NCBI GenBank assembly: GCA_004322535.1
Contig: SCUZ01000060.1
Span: forward strand, 1 to 58,691
From: Rugosibacter sp.
Lineage (GTDB): Bacteria > Pseudomonadota > Gammaproteobacteria > Burkholderiales > Rhodocyclaceae
DNA length: 58,691 nucleotides
Direction of reading: 5' to 3'
Below the pieces are notes generated by a model. It searched no databases. It was not told where the DNA came from and saw nothing but the letters and a program-made list of their open reading frames with translations. The stretch's first letter is position 1, and each line of letters begins with the position of its first letter. Made by a program: the position numbers and the translations under genes. Shown piece by piece: positions 46,404 through 54,863 of the stretch.

Positions 46404-47142
46404 CAGCAAAATAACCTTGCAAGCGACTCTCGATAATGCGTGGATTATCCCCATTGGCGATGCCGGTCAGTCCATCCAGCAGCATCTCGCGCAGGATGAT
46501 GACACGTGCGATGTTCGCCATCAGCTTCTTGGCGATAGGCAGGAATATCAAGTTAGCTACTCCAACACCATAGATAGTGGCCACAAACGCCACGGCGATG
46601 CCACTACCCAGCTTGGAGGGGTCAGACAGATTTTCCATGACATGAATCAAACCCATCACAGCACCAATAATGCCGATTGTCGGTGAATACCCACCGGCTG
46701 ACTCCCATACTTTCGCAGCAGATTTGAGGCTGGCCTCCTGAGCGCCAACTTCTACCTCCAGAACTTCACGCAAACGCGCTGGCTCTGCACCATCAGCCAG
46801 CAATTGCAACCCTTTAGCAATAAACGGATCGCGTTGAGCTCTAATTTGAGCCTCCAACGCAAGCAGACCTTCTTTACGTGAAATATTGCTCCAGCGGACT
46901 ATGTCGGCAATGAGCTTGCCTGGCTCGATGGTAGGTGGGGAAAATACCCATTTCACCATTCGCATGCCATCTCTGAAAACATTCAGCGGGCTCTGCAACA
47001 TCACGGCACCCAAGGTGCCACCAATGACAATCAGAAATGCTGTCGGCTGCAGCAGTGACCCTAAATTTCCACCTTCTAGCAGATGCCCAACAATAATCAC
47101 CGATAAACCGATGAGCAAGCCGGCAAAACTGATTTTATCCAT
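46390..47142 (-). CDS. motC: Second stator protein, MotC (MotA family)
   Basis: 250 residues from ATG 47142; the longer frame upstream overlaps fliA. MDKISFAGLLIGLSVIIVGHLLEGGNLGSLLQPTAFLIVIGGTLGAVMLQSP is the PomA/MotC-type start, and SAGGYSPTIGIIGAVMGLIHVMENLSDPSKLGSGIAVAFVATIYGVGVANLIFLPIAKKL forms spans 3 and 4. With MotD it makes a second stator. It starts 2 bp after the fliA stop. Confidence 0.95.
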   Translation of the reverse strand: MDKISFAGLLIGLSVIIVGHLLEGGNLGSLLQPTAFLIVIGGTLGAVMLQSPLNVFRDGMRMVKWVFSPPTIEPGKLIADIVRWSNISRKEGLLALEAQIRAQRDPFIAKGLQLLADGAEPARLREVLEVEVGAQEASLKSAAKVWESAGGYSPTIGIIGAVMGLIHVMENLSDPSKLGSGIAVAFVATIYGVGVANLIFLPIAKKLMANIARVIILREMLLDGLTGIANGDNPRIIESRLQGYFADGAL

Positions 47143-47144
47143 CG

Positions 47145-47906
47145 TCACTCTCCGCCTTGCGCTGTAACACGATGGCGCGGTGCCCTCGCAGACTTGCACT
47201 CGCCTGTCAGGCCGGCCCGCAAACGAGCAATGGCTTGACTGTGCAACTGACAAGCACGTGACTCGGTTACCCCCATCACTTCACCAATCTCACGCAGATT
47301 CAAATCCTGTTCGTAATACAGTGCCATCATCAATTTCTCTCGCTCTGGCAATGCTTCAAGTGCAGCGGCTACGGCTGTACGCGTTCCCAATTCTTCCAAT
47401 AACGCTAGAGGATCAAGATTTGCCGCATCGACATGCCGCTCAAGATAAGGGGCGCCGTCAACCTCTACCATGTCCTCAATATAAATTAATTGGTGCCCTC
47501 TCGCCTCAAGCAAAATCTTCTGATAATCAGCCAGAGAAATTTCCAGTGTGGCGGCCAGTTCAGTTTCTGATGGCGGCCGTCCATGAGCATGCTCTAACTG
47601 CCGGATCGCAGCCTCAATCTCACGCATTTCCCGACGAACGCTACGTGGCAACCAATCATTTTCGCGCAAGCCATCCAGCATCCCACCCCGTATCCGCTGC
47701 GTAGCATAAGTTTTAAATTGAGCGCCAGGCACCTCTTCGTAACGGTCAATGGCATCCAGCAGACCCATCATGCCATTCTGGATCAGATCATCGACATCAA
47801 CATTTGCCGGCAACTTTGCCAATAAAAGAAAAGCAATACGTTTTACGAGCGGCGCATACTGGGCAACCTGCTGTTCTTTGGTAAGGACGCCTTGGGCGGT
47901 GTACAT
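47145..47906 (-). CDS. fliA: Flagellar sigma factor FliA (sigma-28)
   Basis: 253 residues from ATG 47906 (MYTAQGVLTKEQQVAQYAPLVKRIAFLLLAKLPANVDVDDLIQNGMMGLLDAIDRYE). An ATG six codons upstream and another 27 codons upstream are alternatives. Regions 2, 3 and 4 are all present, ending LPEREKLMMALYYEQDLNLREIGEVMGVTESRACQLHSQAIARLR. FliA reads late flagellar promoters such as those found before flgM and fliC. It lies between flhG and motC. Confidence 0.96.
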   Translation of the reverse strand: MYTAQGVLTKEQQVAQYAPLVKRIAFLLLAKLPANVDVDDLIQNGMMGLLDAIDRYEEVPGAQFKTYATQRIRGGMLDGLRENDWLPRSVRREMREIEAAIRQLEHAHGRPPSETELAATLEISLADYQKILLEARGHQLIYIEDMVEVDGAPYLERHVDAANLDPLALLEELGTRTAVAAALEALPEREKLMMALYYEQDLNLREIGEVMGVTESRACQLHSQAIARLRAGLTGECKSARAPRHRVTAQGGE

Positions 47907-47977
47907 TCGTGTCACTTGGTTCATCAATAACGCACTGACTATAGCATCGACTAGTCTGGGGCAACTACCGTAGCTAT

Positions 47978-48790
47978 CTACGAGCAAGGTCTTAACTCAA
48001 GCTCGTCGCCATGATCCCCAACGGGCACCAAATGACTTTGCAAAGCACTCGCGAGATGATCACTGCCGAATCCTCCACCCTCCACGCGCGCGCTGCCAAG
48101 ATAATTCAAAACGACATTCAGATGAGCGTGTGCCGTATTACGCATGTTGTGGAATATCACCTGCGCCTCCTGCTCTGTCCTGGCTTTAGTAATCGCTACA
48201 TGAAACCTCTCACGTCCACACGCTTGTGACAAACGCTTTATCAATGCGTAGCCACGGGTAATGGCAGCCCCCTGTGCCGCAACCACCACAACAAGGTGGG
48301 GCATGGCCAGCGCCAAGGGCGAAAGATGCGAGTCATGACGTGCCACACAATCCACCAGAATGAATGTACACCCATCCTGCAACTGTCTCAAGGCAGCATT
48401 CAGCCGCTCCGCAGCCACTGTATTTGTCCGGAGAGGTGCGGCGGCAAATCGTGCAGCCGACATGACGCTCAGAAAGGGTGCCACAGGTTGCACCAGCTGT
48501 TCGATCGACACATCGCCTTGTACCAGCGCCAGCAAATCGTGCCGCACCTTGATGCCCAGAGCGGCGTGCACATTATCTGCGCCAGCATTCTCGTCAATGA
48601 TCACAACCCCCTGCCCTGCTTCGGCCAGTGCAGTGGCTGTACGCACCAAAAGCGCTGTGCGGCCACAGGCTTCGCGTCCCGAAACGAAAGCTACCGCCCG
48701 TGCTTTGTGGGCGCCAAACAGACGCCGTAATCCGGCAGCCTGATCAACACCAGCCGCTAATGCGGGAGAAATAGACTCAAGCAACCGCAA
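47978..48790 (-). CDS. flhG: Flagellar number regulator FlhG (MinD-like), with altered P-loop
   Basis: 270 residues. The N-terminal activator motif DQAAGLRRL (about 16-24), which stimulates FlhF GTPase in known FlhG proteins, is intact. The MinD fold follows, but the deviant Walker A (normally KGGVGKT) reads SGREACGRT (about 37-45), so both lysines are arginine or absent. The switch region VVIIDENAGADNVHAALGI is recognisable. FlhG limits flagellar number and opposes FlhF at the pole. Nucleotide binding may be changed or lost. It overlaps flhF by 14 bp. Confidence 0.88.
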   Translation of the reverse strand: MRLLESISPALAAGVDQAAGLRRLFGAHKARAVAFVSGREACGRTALLVRTATALAEAGQGVVIIDENAGADNVHAALGIKVRHDLLALVQGDVSIEQLVQPVAPFLSVMSAARFAAAPLRTNTVAAERLNAALRQLQDGCTFILVDCVARHDSHLSPLALAMPHLVVVVAAQGAAITRGYALIKRLSQACGRERFHVAITKARTEQEAQVIFHNMRNTAHAHLNVVLNYLGSARVEGGGFGSDHLASALQSHLVPVGDHGDELELRPCS

Positions 48791-50267
48791 TCTCCCGGAT
48801 CATCTCTTGATCAGGCATCATTCCCAGAGCAATTTCCTCCTTGTGCAGGGTATGCGCCGTCTCGCCAGTGCCGACTTTAAACGCACGATGCAGCAGATAT
48901 TTACGGTTAGGTAAATAGAGGTCTTCCGGAACGCGCTGGCCATTGGCCACATAGCTCAATGTCAATCCATGCCGCACGATGCAGTCAATCGATGGTGCCA
49001 GCGCCGTCGCCTCATCGACTTTGGTCAGGATGCAACCCGCCAGGCCATCACCTCCGTAGGCGCGTACCACATCATCGAGCGTATCGCCGCGACTGCCCGC
49101 ATTCAACAGCAATAGCCGGTTAACTTCACTGGAGCGGGTCAGCATAGCGGCTTGATCCGCCATCATGCGGTCACGCTGACTCATGCCGGCGGTATCAATC
49201 AATACCATGTGCTTGTCACTCAAGCCTTCGAGCGTACGCTGCAACTCCTCGCCATCACGCACCACGAATACAGGCACCCCCAGAATCCGCCCATAGATGC
49301 GTAACTGCTCATGCGCACCAATGCGATAGCTATCGGTGGTTATCAACGCCAACCGATCGGCCCCATGCCGCACCACACAGCGCGCCGCCAGCTTGGCTGT
49401 GGTTGTGGTTTTGCCAACACCGGTGGGTCCCACCAAAGCATAAACACCACCGCGATCAATAAAGTCCGTTTCCGAAACCAGCGTATGCAAACGCCGATTA
49501 ACCGCGGCAGTCAGCCATTGACGGCACGCCTCCTGACTCACATCCACCGGCATTTCCTGCACCAGACGGCGTGCCAAACTCCCGGAAAATCCAGCGGTAA
49601 GCATTTCGCTCAAGAGCAACGCACGTAACGGATTGTCCCTGGCCACCTTGCCCCAGGCAAAACCTGCCAACTGATGCTCGAGCAATTTCTTGATCGCGCG
49701 CATCTCATCTATCAGCAGTACCGTCTGCGACGATTCACTAGCCCCTCCCACAGACAGGGGAGTGACTTCTTCCTTGGGCTGCGTTTGCACTTGTATTTTT
49801 TGTGCTTGCACTTGCAAAGCGGGCTTGGGCTTGATCTCGCTTGCCATTGGACTTGCCACAGCGGACGCTGACTTACCTGACATCTCCGAATTGTTGGGAA
49901 ACGAAGCGAAAGGAGACCAAGGACGAACAACCACGGGTGACTCGCGACGTATCACTTGACGTGCTGAGGATAAAGTCACCGTGTAGTCACTCTCTTCGGC
50001 GGGCGGCTGGGCCGACATCAAGGGATTCATTGATGGGTTATGCGACGGATCCGCCGGCACTGATGCCGGAGATGGTGTTGCAGATATTTTTTCTGTCGGC
50101 TGCATCTGCTGCGATATGGCATCAAGGCTCTCTGGCGACATCGCAATGATCTCGACGCCATTTTCCACCGCTCGATTTGAAATCACCACAGCATCCGGTC
50201 CCAGCACTTCTTTCACGCGCCGCAGGCAGTCGCGCGCCGTTGCACCGACAAAACGATTGACACTCAT
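48777..50267 (-). CDS. flhF: Polar flagellum placement GTPase FlhF
   Basis: 496 residues in the SRP-GTPase family. A basic N-terminal part and a variable linker (about 50-180) are followed by the N and G domains with GPTGVGKTTTTAKLA (about 280-294), ITTDSYRIGAHEQLRIYGRILGVP, LIDTAGMSQRD and LTKVDEAT. FlhF sets the pole where the flagellum is built. Near the C-terminus KVGTGETA (about 464-471), encoded by the dispersed 24-bp motif, interrupts the usual end of the G domain. It overlaps flhA by 4 bp. Confidence 0.95.
   Translation of the reverse strand: MSVNRFVGATARDCLRRVKEVLGPDAVVISNRAVENGVEIIAMSPESLDAISQQMQPTEKISATPSPASVPADPSHNPSMNPLMSAQPPAEESDYTVTLSSARQVIRRESPVVVRPWSPFASFPNNSEMSGKSASAVASPMASEIKPKPALQVQAQKIQVQTQPKEEVTPLSVGGASESSQTVLLIDEMRAIKKLLEHQLAGFAWGKVARDNPLRALLLSEMLTAGFSGSLARRLVQEMPVDVSQEACRQWLTAAVNRRLHTLVSETDFIDRGGVYALVGPTGVGKTTTTAKLAARCVVRHGADRLALITTDSYRIGAHEQLRIYGRILGVPVFVVRDGEELQRTLEGLSDKHMVLIDTAGMSQRDRMMADQAAMLTRSSEVNRLLLLNAGSRGDTLDDVVRAYGGDGLAGCILTKVDEATALAPSIDCIVRHGLTLSYVANGQRVPEDLYLPNRKYLLHRAFKVGTGETAHTLHKEEIALGMMPDQEMIREIAVA
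48855..48878 (-). repeat. Copy of dispersed 24-bp motif, inside flhF
   Basis: On the minus strand 23 of 24 bases match (one G to A: TCGGCACTGG), followed by a perfect CGAGACGGCG. It is in the sense direction and encodes KVGTGETA close to the FlhF C-terminus, the same frame as the flrB copy. Confidence 0.8.
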
Positions 50268-52351
50268 TTGCTTGCTCCAATAAGAGTAGTTACCTTGATA
50301 ATTTTCGAGTCTGGCACTTCAACATTGGCAATTACCTTGAGTTGCGGCACGGCACGACGCAAAAAACGTGACAAAAGCCAGCGCAAATTTCCCGGCACCA
50401 GCAATACTGCAGGCAACCCTAAATTTTCCTGATGCTGGGCGGCGGCCGCCGTCTCCCGCAACAGCGTATCCGCCAAACCCGGTTCGATGCCGCCCGCATC
50501 GCCTCCACCTTGTAGCGCCTGCGCCAATATCCGCTCCAACCCGGGCTCTAATGTCATGACCTGCATTTCATTACCTGTCGAATAAATCTGCTGCACAATG
50601 GCGCGGCCCAGCGCGATGCGCACCTGCGTGGTTAACTCCAGCGGATCTTGGGTACGCGGCGCCTGTTCTGCCAGAATCTCAATGATGGTGCGCATATCGC
50701 GAATATTGACGCTCTCTTCGAGCAGGTTTTGCAACACCCGCTGCAAGACTCCCAAGGGCAATAGCTTCGGCACCAGATCTTCCACCAGTTTTGGTGACTC
50801 ACTGGCCAGATGATCCAGCAGCGCCTGCGTTTCCTGACGACCCAGCAATTCTGTCGCATGCGACAGAATGACATGGTTTAAATGAGTAGCAACCACCGTG
50901 CTGGCATCAACGACCGTATAGCCAAAAACATGCGCCTGTTCGCGCAACGTGGCATCAATCCATACCGCAGGCAGACCAAAAGCAGGGTCTTTCGTTGGCG
51001 CCCCGACCAACTGACCAGACACGCGTCCCGGATCAATCGCCAGATACTGGCCGGGGAATGCTTCACCTTCACCGATGGGCACGCCTTTGAGGGTTAGTCG
51101 ATACACATTGGGCCGCAATTCCAGGTTATCCCTGATGTGCACAGATGCTGGCAGAAAGCCGATTTCCTGGGCAAATTTTTTGCGCAACCCGCGAATGCGT
51201 TTCAGCAATTCGCCATCCTGTCCGTGATCGACCAAGGGAATCAACCGGTAACCAACCTCCAGACCCAGTACATCCACTGGCACGACGTCAGACCAACTGG
51301 CTTCAACACTTTCCACAGGTTGAGCGGCTGCCTGCTGCGCCGCAGCAGTTTGTTTAACTGTCGCCGCAGGGCGATTAAATTTTTTCCAGGCAACAAAACC
51401 CAGCACTGCTGCCAGCATCAGGAAAACGAGGTTCGGCATGCCTGGAATCAGTCCGAGTATCCCCAGAATGCCCGCCGTTAGCCCCAATACCATCGGGTTG
51501 CCAAACAACTGCGCCGCGAGTTGCTGACCGATATCCTGTTCAGTGGCAACCCGCGTTACCACCAGACCGGCAGCGGTCGAAATGATGAGTGCCGGAATCT
51601 GCGCCACCAGACCGTCGCCGATCGTGAGCAAGGTATAGACCTTGGCCGCGTCACCCGGGCTCATGTCATGTTGAAGCACGCCAACAACCAGCCCACCAAT
51701 GATGTTGATAAAAAGTATCAGAATGCCAGCGACGGCATCGCCACGCACAAACTTGGAGGCACCATCCATTGAGCCATAAAAATCCGCCTCCAGCGCCACG
51801 GTAGAACGGCGTTGACGCGCCTCGTCTTCACCGATCAAACCGGCATTCAAGTCGGCATCAATGGCCATTTGTTTACCTGGCATCGCATCCAGTGTAAAAC
51901 GCGCCGAAACTTCAGCGATACGCCCGGCACCCTTGGTGATGACAATAAAATTAATGAGCGTCAGGATGATGAATACCACAATGCCGACAGCGTAATTGCC
52001 ACCGACCAGAAAGTGTCCAAAGGCTTCGATGACCTTGCCCGCAGCATCCGGACCCGTGTGCCCCTGCAACAAAACCACGCGCGTGGACGCCACATTCAGC
52101 GATAAACGCAGCAAGGTAGTCACCAGCAAGACTGTCGGGAAAATGGCGAAATCGAGCGGCTTCATGGTGTACATCGCCACCAGCAGCACCATGATAGAAA
52201 TCGCAATGTTGAAAGTGAAAAACACATCCAGTGCGAACGTCGGCAATGGCAACACCATCATCGACAAGATCATCACGATCAGCAGCGGTGCCAGCATCTG
52301 CCGGATATTCAACCGCCCAAGAAAATTCTGCAGGGCCAGACTGTCATTCAT
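50264..52351 (-). CDS. flhA: Flagellar export gate protein FlhA
   Basis: 695 residues. About eight membrane spans fill the first 310 residues, with the conserved cytoplasmic loop GAGRIAEVSARFTLDAMPGKQMAIDADLNAGLIGEDEARQRR and EADFYGSMDGASKFVRGDAVAGILI. The C-terminal cytoplasmic domain (about 345-695) binds chaperone-substrate complexes (TLKGVPIGEGEAFPGQYLAIDPGRV). FlhA forms the nonameric ring of the export apparatus. It overlaps flhB and flhF by 4 bp each. Confidence 0.97.
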   Translation of the reverse strand: MNDSLALQNFLGRLNIRQMLAPLLIVMILSMMVLPLPTFALDVFFTFNIAISIMVLLVAMYTMKPLDFAIFPTVLLVTTLLRLSLNVASTRVVLLQGHTGPDAAGKVIEAFGHFLVGGNYAVGIVVFIILTLINFIVITKGAGRIAEVSARFTLDAMPGKQMAIDADLNAGLIGEDEARQRRSTVALEADFYGSMDGASKFVRGDAVAGILILFINIIGGLVVGVLQHDMSPGDAAKVYTLLTIGDGLVAQIPALIISTAAGLVVTRVATEQDIGQQLAAQLFGNPMVLGLTAGILGILGLIPGMPNLVFLMLAAVLGFVAWKKFNRPAATVKQTAAAQQAAAQPVESVEASWSDVVPVDVLGLEVGYRLIPLVDHGQDGELLKRIRGLRKKFAQEIGFLPASVHIRDNLELRPNVYRLTLKGVPIGEGEAFPGQYLAIDPGRVSGQLVGAPTKDPAFGLPAVWIDATLREQAHVFGYTVVDASTVVATHLNHVILSHATELLGRQETQALLDHLASESPKLVEDLVPKLLPLGVLQRVLQNLLEESVNIRDMRTIIEILAEQAPRTQDPLELTTQVRIALGRAIVQQIYSTGNEMQVMTLEPGLERILAQALQGGGDAGGIEPGLADTLLRETAAAAQHQENLGLPAVLLVPGNLRWLLSRFLRRAVPQLKVIANVEVPDSKIIKVTTLIGASK

Positions 52352-53505
52352 TCAGGCACCCCTGGATCGAGTTCTGCAGGTACGGCAATCTGCGTGGGCG
52401 CTGTTGGTGGCGCTATCGACGGCGACAGGGTACCTGCTTGCTCGGCAAACGTGTTCAGCTGATACACCCAGGCCATCACCTCGGCCACAGCCGCATACAA
52501 CGCCGCCGGAATCTGGTCGCCAATATCGGCATGACGATGCAATGCACGCGCCAGGGGAGGTGCCTCGAGGATCGGCACATGATTTTCGCCAGCCAGATCG
52601 CGGATGCGTTGGGCGATCAGATTCATGCCTTTGGCTACAACAACAGGGGCCTGCATTGCCTTGCCGTCATATTTCAAGGCGACAGAAAAATGTGTCGGAT
52701 TAGTCACCACAACATCGGCTTTAGGCACCTCCGACATCATGCGGCTACGCGCCATTTCGCGCTGCTGACTGCGAATGCGCGCCTTGAGTTGCGGGTCGCC
52801 TTCACTTTCTCTGGCTTCTTTTCGTAACTCTTCGCGCGTCATCTTCAAGCGATCATGGTATTGCCAGAGCTGAAATGGCACATCGATCGCCGCGATGATC
52901 GCCAAGCCACCGATCAAGGCCACAAAGCTGAAAAAAATCACCTGGGAAAATGAAGCCAAGCCCGTTTCAATCGGCTGGGCCAGCAGAGCAAACAGCCTAT
53001 CCTGCTCATGCCTGACAATCCAGTACAACACGCCGCCAATCAGAATAGCCTTGAGAATAGCCTTGATCAGCTCCGCAATGCTTTGCCAGGAAAACATGCG
53101 CCCAAGTCCCTTGATAGGATCAATACGCGTGAAATCAAGCTTAAATGCTTTGGGCGAAAATACCCATCCACCCATGACAAAAGGAGTTGCGATAATCGCC
53201 GCGATAATGACCAGAAAAAGAGGCCCGACATACATGAAGGCGTCAACCGTCAGCGACAAGGTACTGCCACGCATGATGGCTGTATCAAACGCTGCAGCCC
53301 GGTTAAAGCTCAATCCGTGGCGTAGCAAGTCGGCAATACCCTGCGCGATCCAGCCGCCCAACACCCAGAAAGTACCCGCGCCAGCTGCCATAACCATAAA
53401 CGCCATCAGCTCGCGAGAATGAGGCACATTCCCCTCTTCGCGAGCCTGTTCAAGGCGCCGCGGCGAGGCTGGCTCAGTTTTTTCGAGATCGCTCTCTTCA
53501 GCCAA
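52348..53505 (-). CDS. flhB: Flagellar export specificity switch FlhB
   Basis: 385 residues from a TTG at 53505. AEESDLEKTEPASPRRLEQAREEGNVPHSREL is the exact family N-terminus, and GGGGA (complement of 53515-53519) lies 9 bp upstream. The in-frame ATG at 53529 would add eight unrelated residues and overlap an inverted repeat. Four membrane spans are followed by the self-cleaving NPTH motif (VVTNPTHFSVALKYD, Asn at about 269) and the C-terminal switch domain. FlhB changes export from hook to filament proteins when FliK signals. Confidence 0.93.
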   Translation of the reverse strand: MAEESDLEKTEPASPRRLEQAREEGNVPHSRELMAFMVMAAGAGTFWVLGGWIAQGIADLLRHGLSFNRAAAFDTAIMRGSTLSLTVDAFMYVGPLFLVIIAAIIATPFVMGGWVFSPKAFKLDFTRIDPIKGLGRMFSWQSIAELIKAILKAILIGGVLYWIVRHEQDRLFALLAQPIETGLASFSQVIFFSFVALIGGLAIIAAIDVPFQLWQYHDRLKMTREELRKEARESEGDPQLKARIRSQQREMARSRMMSEVPKADVVVTNPTHFSVALKYDGKAMQAPVVVAKGMNLIAQRIRDLAGENHVPILEAPPLARALHRHADIGDQIPAALYAAVAEVMAWVYQLNTFAEQAGTLSPSIAPPTAPTQIAVPAELDPGVPE

Positions 53506-53521
53506 TGATGTTTTTCCCCAT

Positions 53522-53540
53522 ACCGGCAATTATTGCCGGT
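53522..53540. promoter_or_regulatory. Perfect inverted repeat upstream of flhB
   Basis: ACCGGCAATTATTGCCGGT has 9-bp arms around a single T and contains the CGGCAA-N3-TTGCCG core shared by three other flagellar control regions. It lies only 16 bp before the flhB TTG, directly upstream of its ribosome site, so it could act as a DNA operator near the transcription start or as an RNA hairpin. Confidence 0.6.
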
Positions 53541-53698
53541 TGCTCAACTTCAGAGCGGTAGAACAAACACCAAAATCTCTACCTATTTGAGTCCCTGCCC
53601 GTGCATGACGTCAGGGAAAACGGTTCGCTTGAAATGCGGCAACGCTTTTTATACAAATAACAGGATATGTGCAGGATTTTTATTAACCAGCTGAAAAT

Positions 53699-54511
53699 TC
53701 ATTTCAAGCCAAATTCGCGCGCTTTACGCTCACGCTCGATTTTCATGATGTACCGTTGAATCAGCGTTTCCATCAGCCCCGGCAAACCGACAAACTGGCA
53801 ACCAACACTCTGCGTACGCACGCCTACCCGCCCCGCGACTTCATTGATACTACGTAAACGGAGCACGGTCGTGATCGTACCGATCTCGGGTAACTCGATA
53901 TGACACCCGGGAAACTCCATGTCCAGCTCGAGGGACAACGCGGAAGGAAAACCGATGAGGCACACGCCTCCGCCGCTGATATCAGCAACCTCAACTTCAA
54001 TCTGACGCTCTTTACCTTCCACGGTCGGAAAGCGAATTTTGCATTTCAACCGCTGCAAAACCGGCAATACAAGACGGTAGTGTTCCCGCCGTTGCAAACG
54101 CAACAGGCTGTCGGGCAACTGCGCAAGAAAAGCAGGGCGGCCATCAACCTGGGTAGTAGTCACCCCGGACAAAATGAACTGGATTTTTACTTTATCCAGC
54201 TGGGTAATGCAGAACAGCTTGCTCATCTGCAAAGCCTTGCGGTTCATCCCGGCGTCTGCACCATATTCCAGAACCAAGCCGTTAGGGCTCGCTTCCATCA
54301 AGCTCGACAACACCATATCGCGACCTTCGTTAAAAAGCAGGGTGATCTGCGATGCACGCTCAACCAACCGTCGAAAAATAGGCAGCATCTCGCCACGAGC
54401 ATGCAACAGATATTGACTGAATTCATCGGTAGGCAGCAGTGCCGTATCGGCGTTCTGTACCTGCGCCGAACGTGCGTCCGGATCAACTTTGGGACTGGTC
54501 ATCTTGATCAA
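53699..54511 (-). CDS. ycgR: YcgR-type flagellar brake protein with PilZ domain
   Basis: 270 residues. The N-terminal YcgR domain spans about 30-135. The PilZ domain follows with both c-di-GMP-binding motifs intact: RREHYR (RxxxR, about 142-146) and DISGGG (DxSxxG, about 177-182). YcgR binds cyclic di-GMP and then slows the motor through MotA/FliG. The diguanylate cyclase next to motAB is a possible source of the signal. An ATG at codon 4 is an alternative start. It lies 40 bp downstream of flhX and 169 bp from flhB. Confidence 0.9.
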   Translation of the reverse strand: MIKMTSPKVDPDARSAQVQNADTALLPTDEFSQYLLHARGEMLPIFRRLVERASQITLLFNEGRDMVLSSLMEASPNGLVLEYGADAGMNRKALQMSKLFCITQLDKVKIQFILSGVTTTQVDGRPAFLAQLPDSLLRLQRREHYRLVLPVLQRLKCKIRFPTVEGKERQIEVEVADISGGGVCLIGFPSALSLELDMEFPGCHIELPEIGTITTVLRLRSINEVAGRVGVRTQSVGCQFVGLPGLMETLIQRYIMKIERERKAREFGLK

Positions 54512-54551
54512 CAGAGAGACTGCAAATAAGTCCGTTGAATTCTAGCCCAGA

Positions 54552-54863
54552 TTAACCGTGCGGAATGCCCGCGGAAGAGAAGGCAGATGGATCGCCCTGC
54601 TCGACACGATACAGCCAAGCCAGCAACTCTGCCACGACGACATAAAGCTGCGCTGGAATGTGCTGATCCATGTCCACTTGAGCAAGCAGCGCAACCAGAG
54701 CGGGTGACTCATGCACATAGACACCGTGTTCTTTTGCGCGGGCGATGATTTCGTCCGCAATCAAGCCGCGGCCTTTGGCTACGACAACAGGCACCTCAGC
54801 ACCCGGCGCGTACTTGAGCGCTACCGCCAGCGCGCGCTGTTCGGCCCTCTTGTCCTTACCCAT
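54552..54863 (-). CDS. FlhX: stand-alone FlhB C-terminal switch domain
   Basis: 103 residues matching only the part of FlhB that follows the NPTH cleavage site: RALAVALKYAPGAEVPVVVAKGRGLIADEIIARAKEHGVYVHESPALVALLAQVDMDQHIPAQLYVVVAELLAWLYRVEQ. It has no membrane span and no NPTH. Such proteins (FlhX) can replace the cleaved FlhB C-terminal fragment in some epsilonproteobacteria. It overlaps the end of the second fliK-like gene by 8 bp, linking it to substrate-specificity control. Confidence 0.88.
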   Translation of the reverse strand: MGKDKRAEQRALAVALKYAPGAEVPVVVAKGRGLIADEIIARAKEHGVYVHESPALVALLAQVDMDQHIPAQLYVVVAELLAWLYRVEQGDPSAFSSAGIPHG

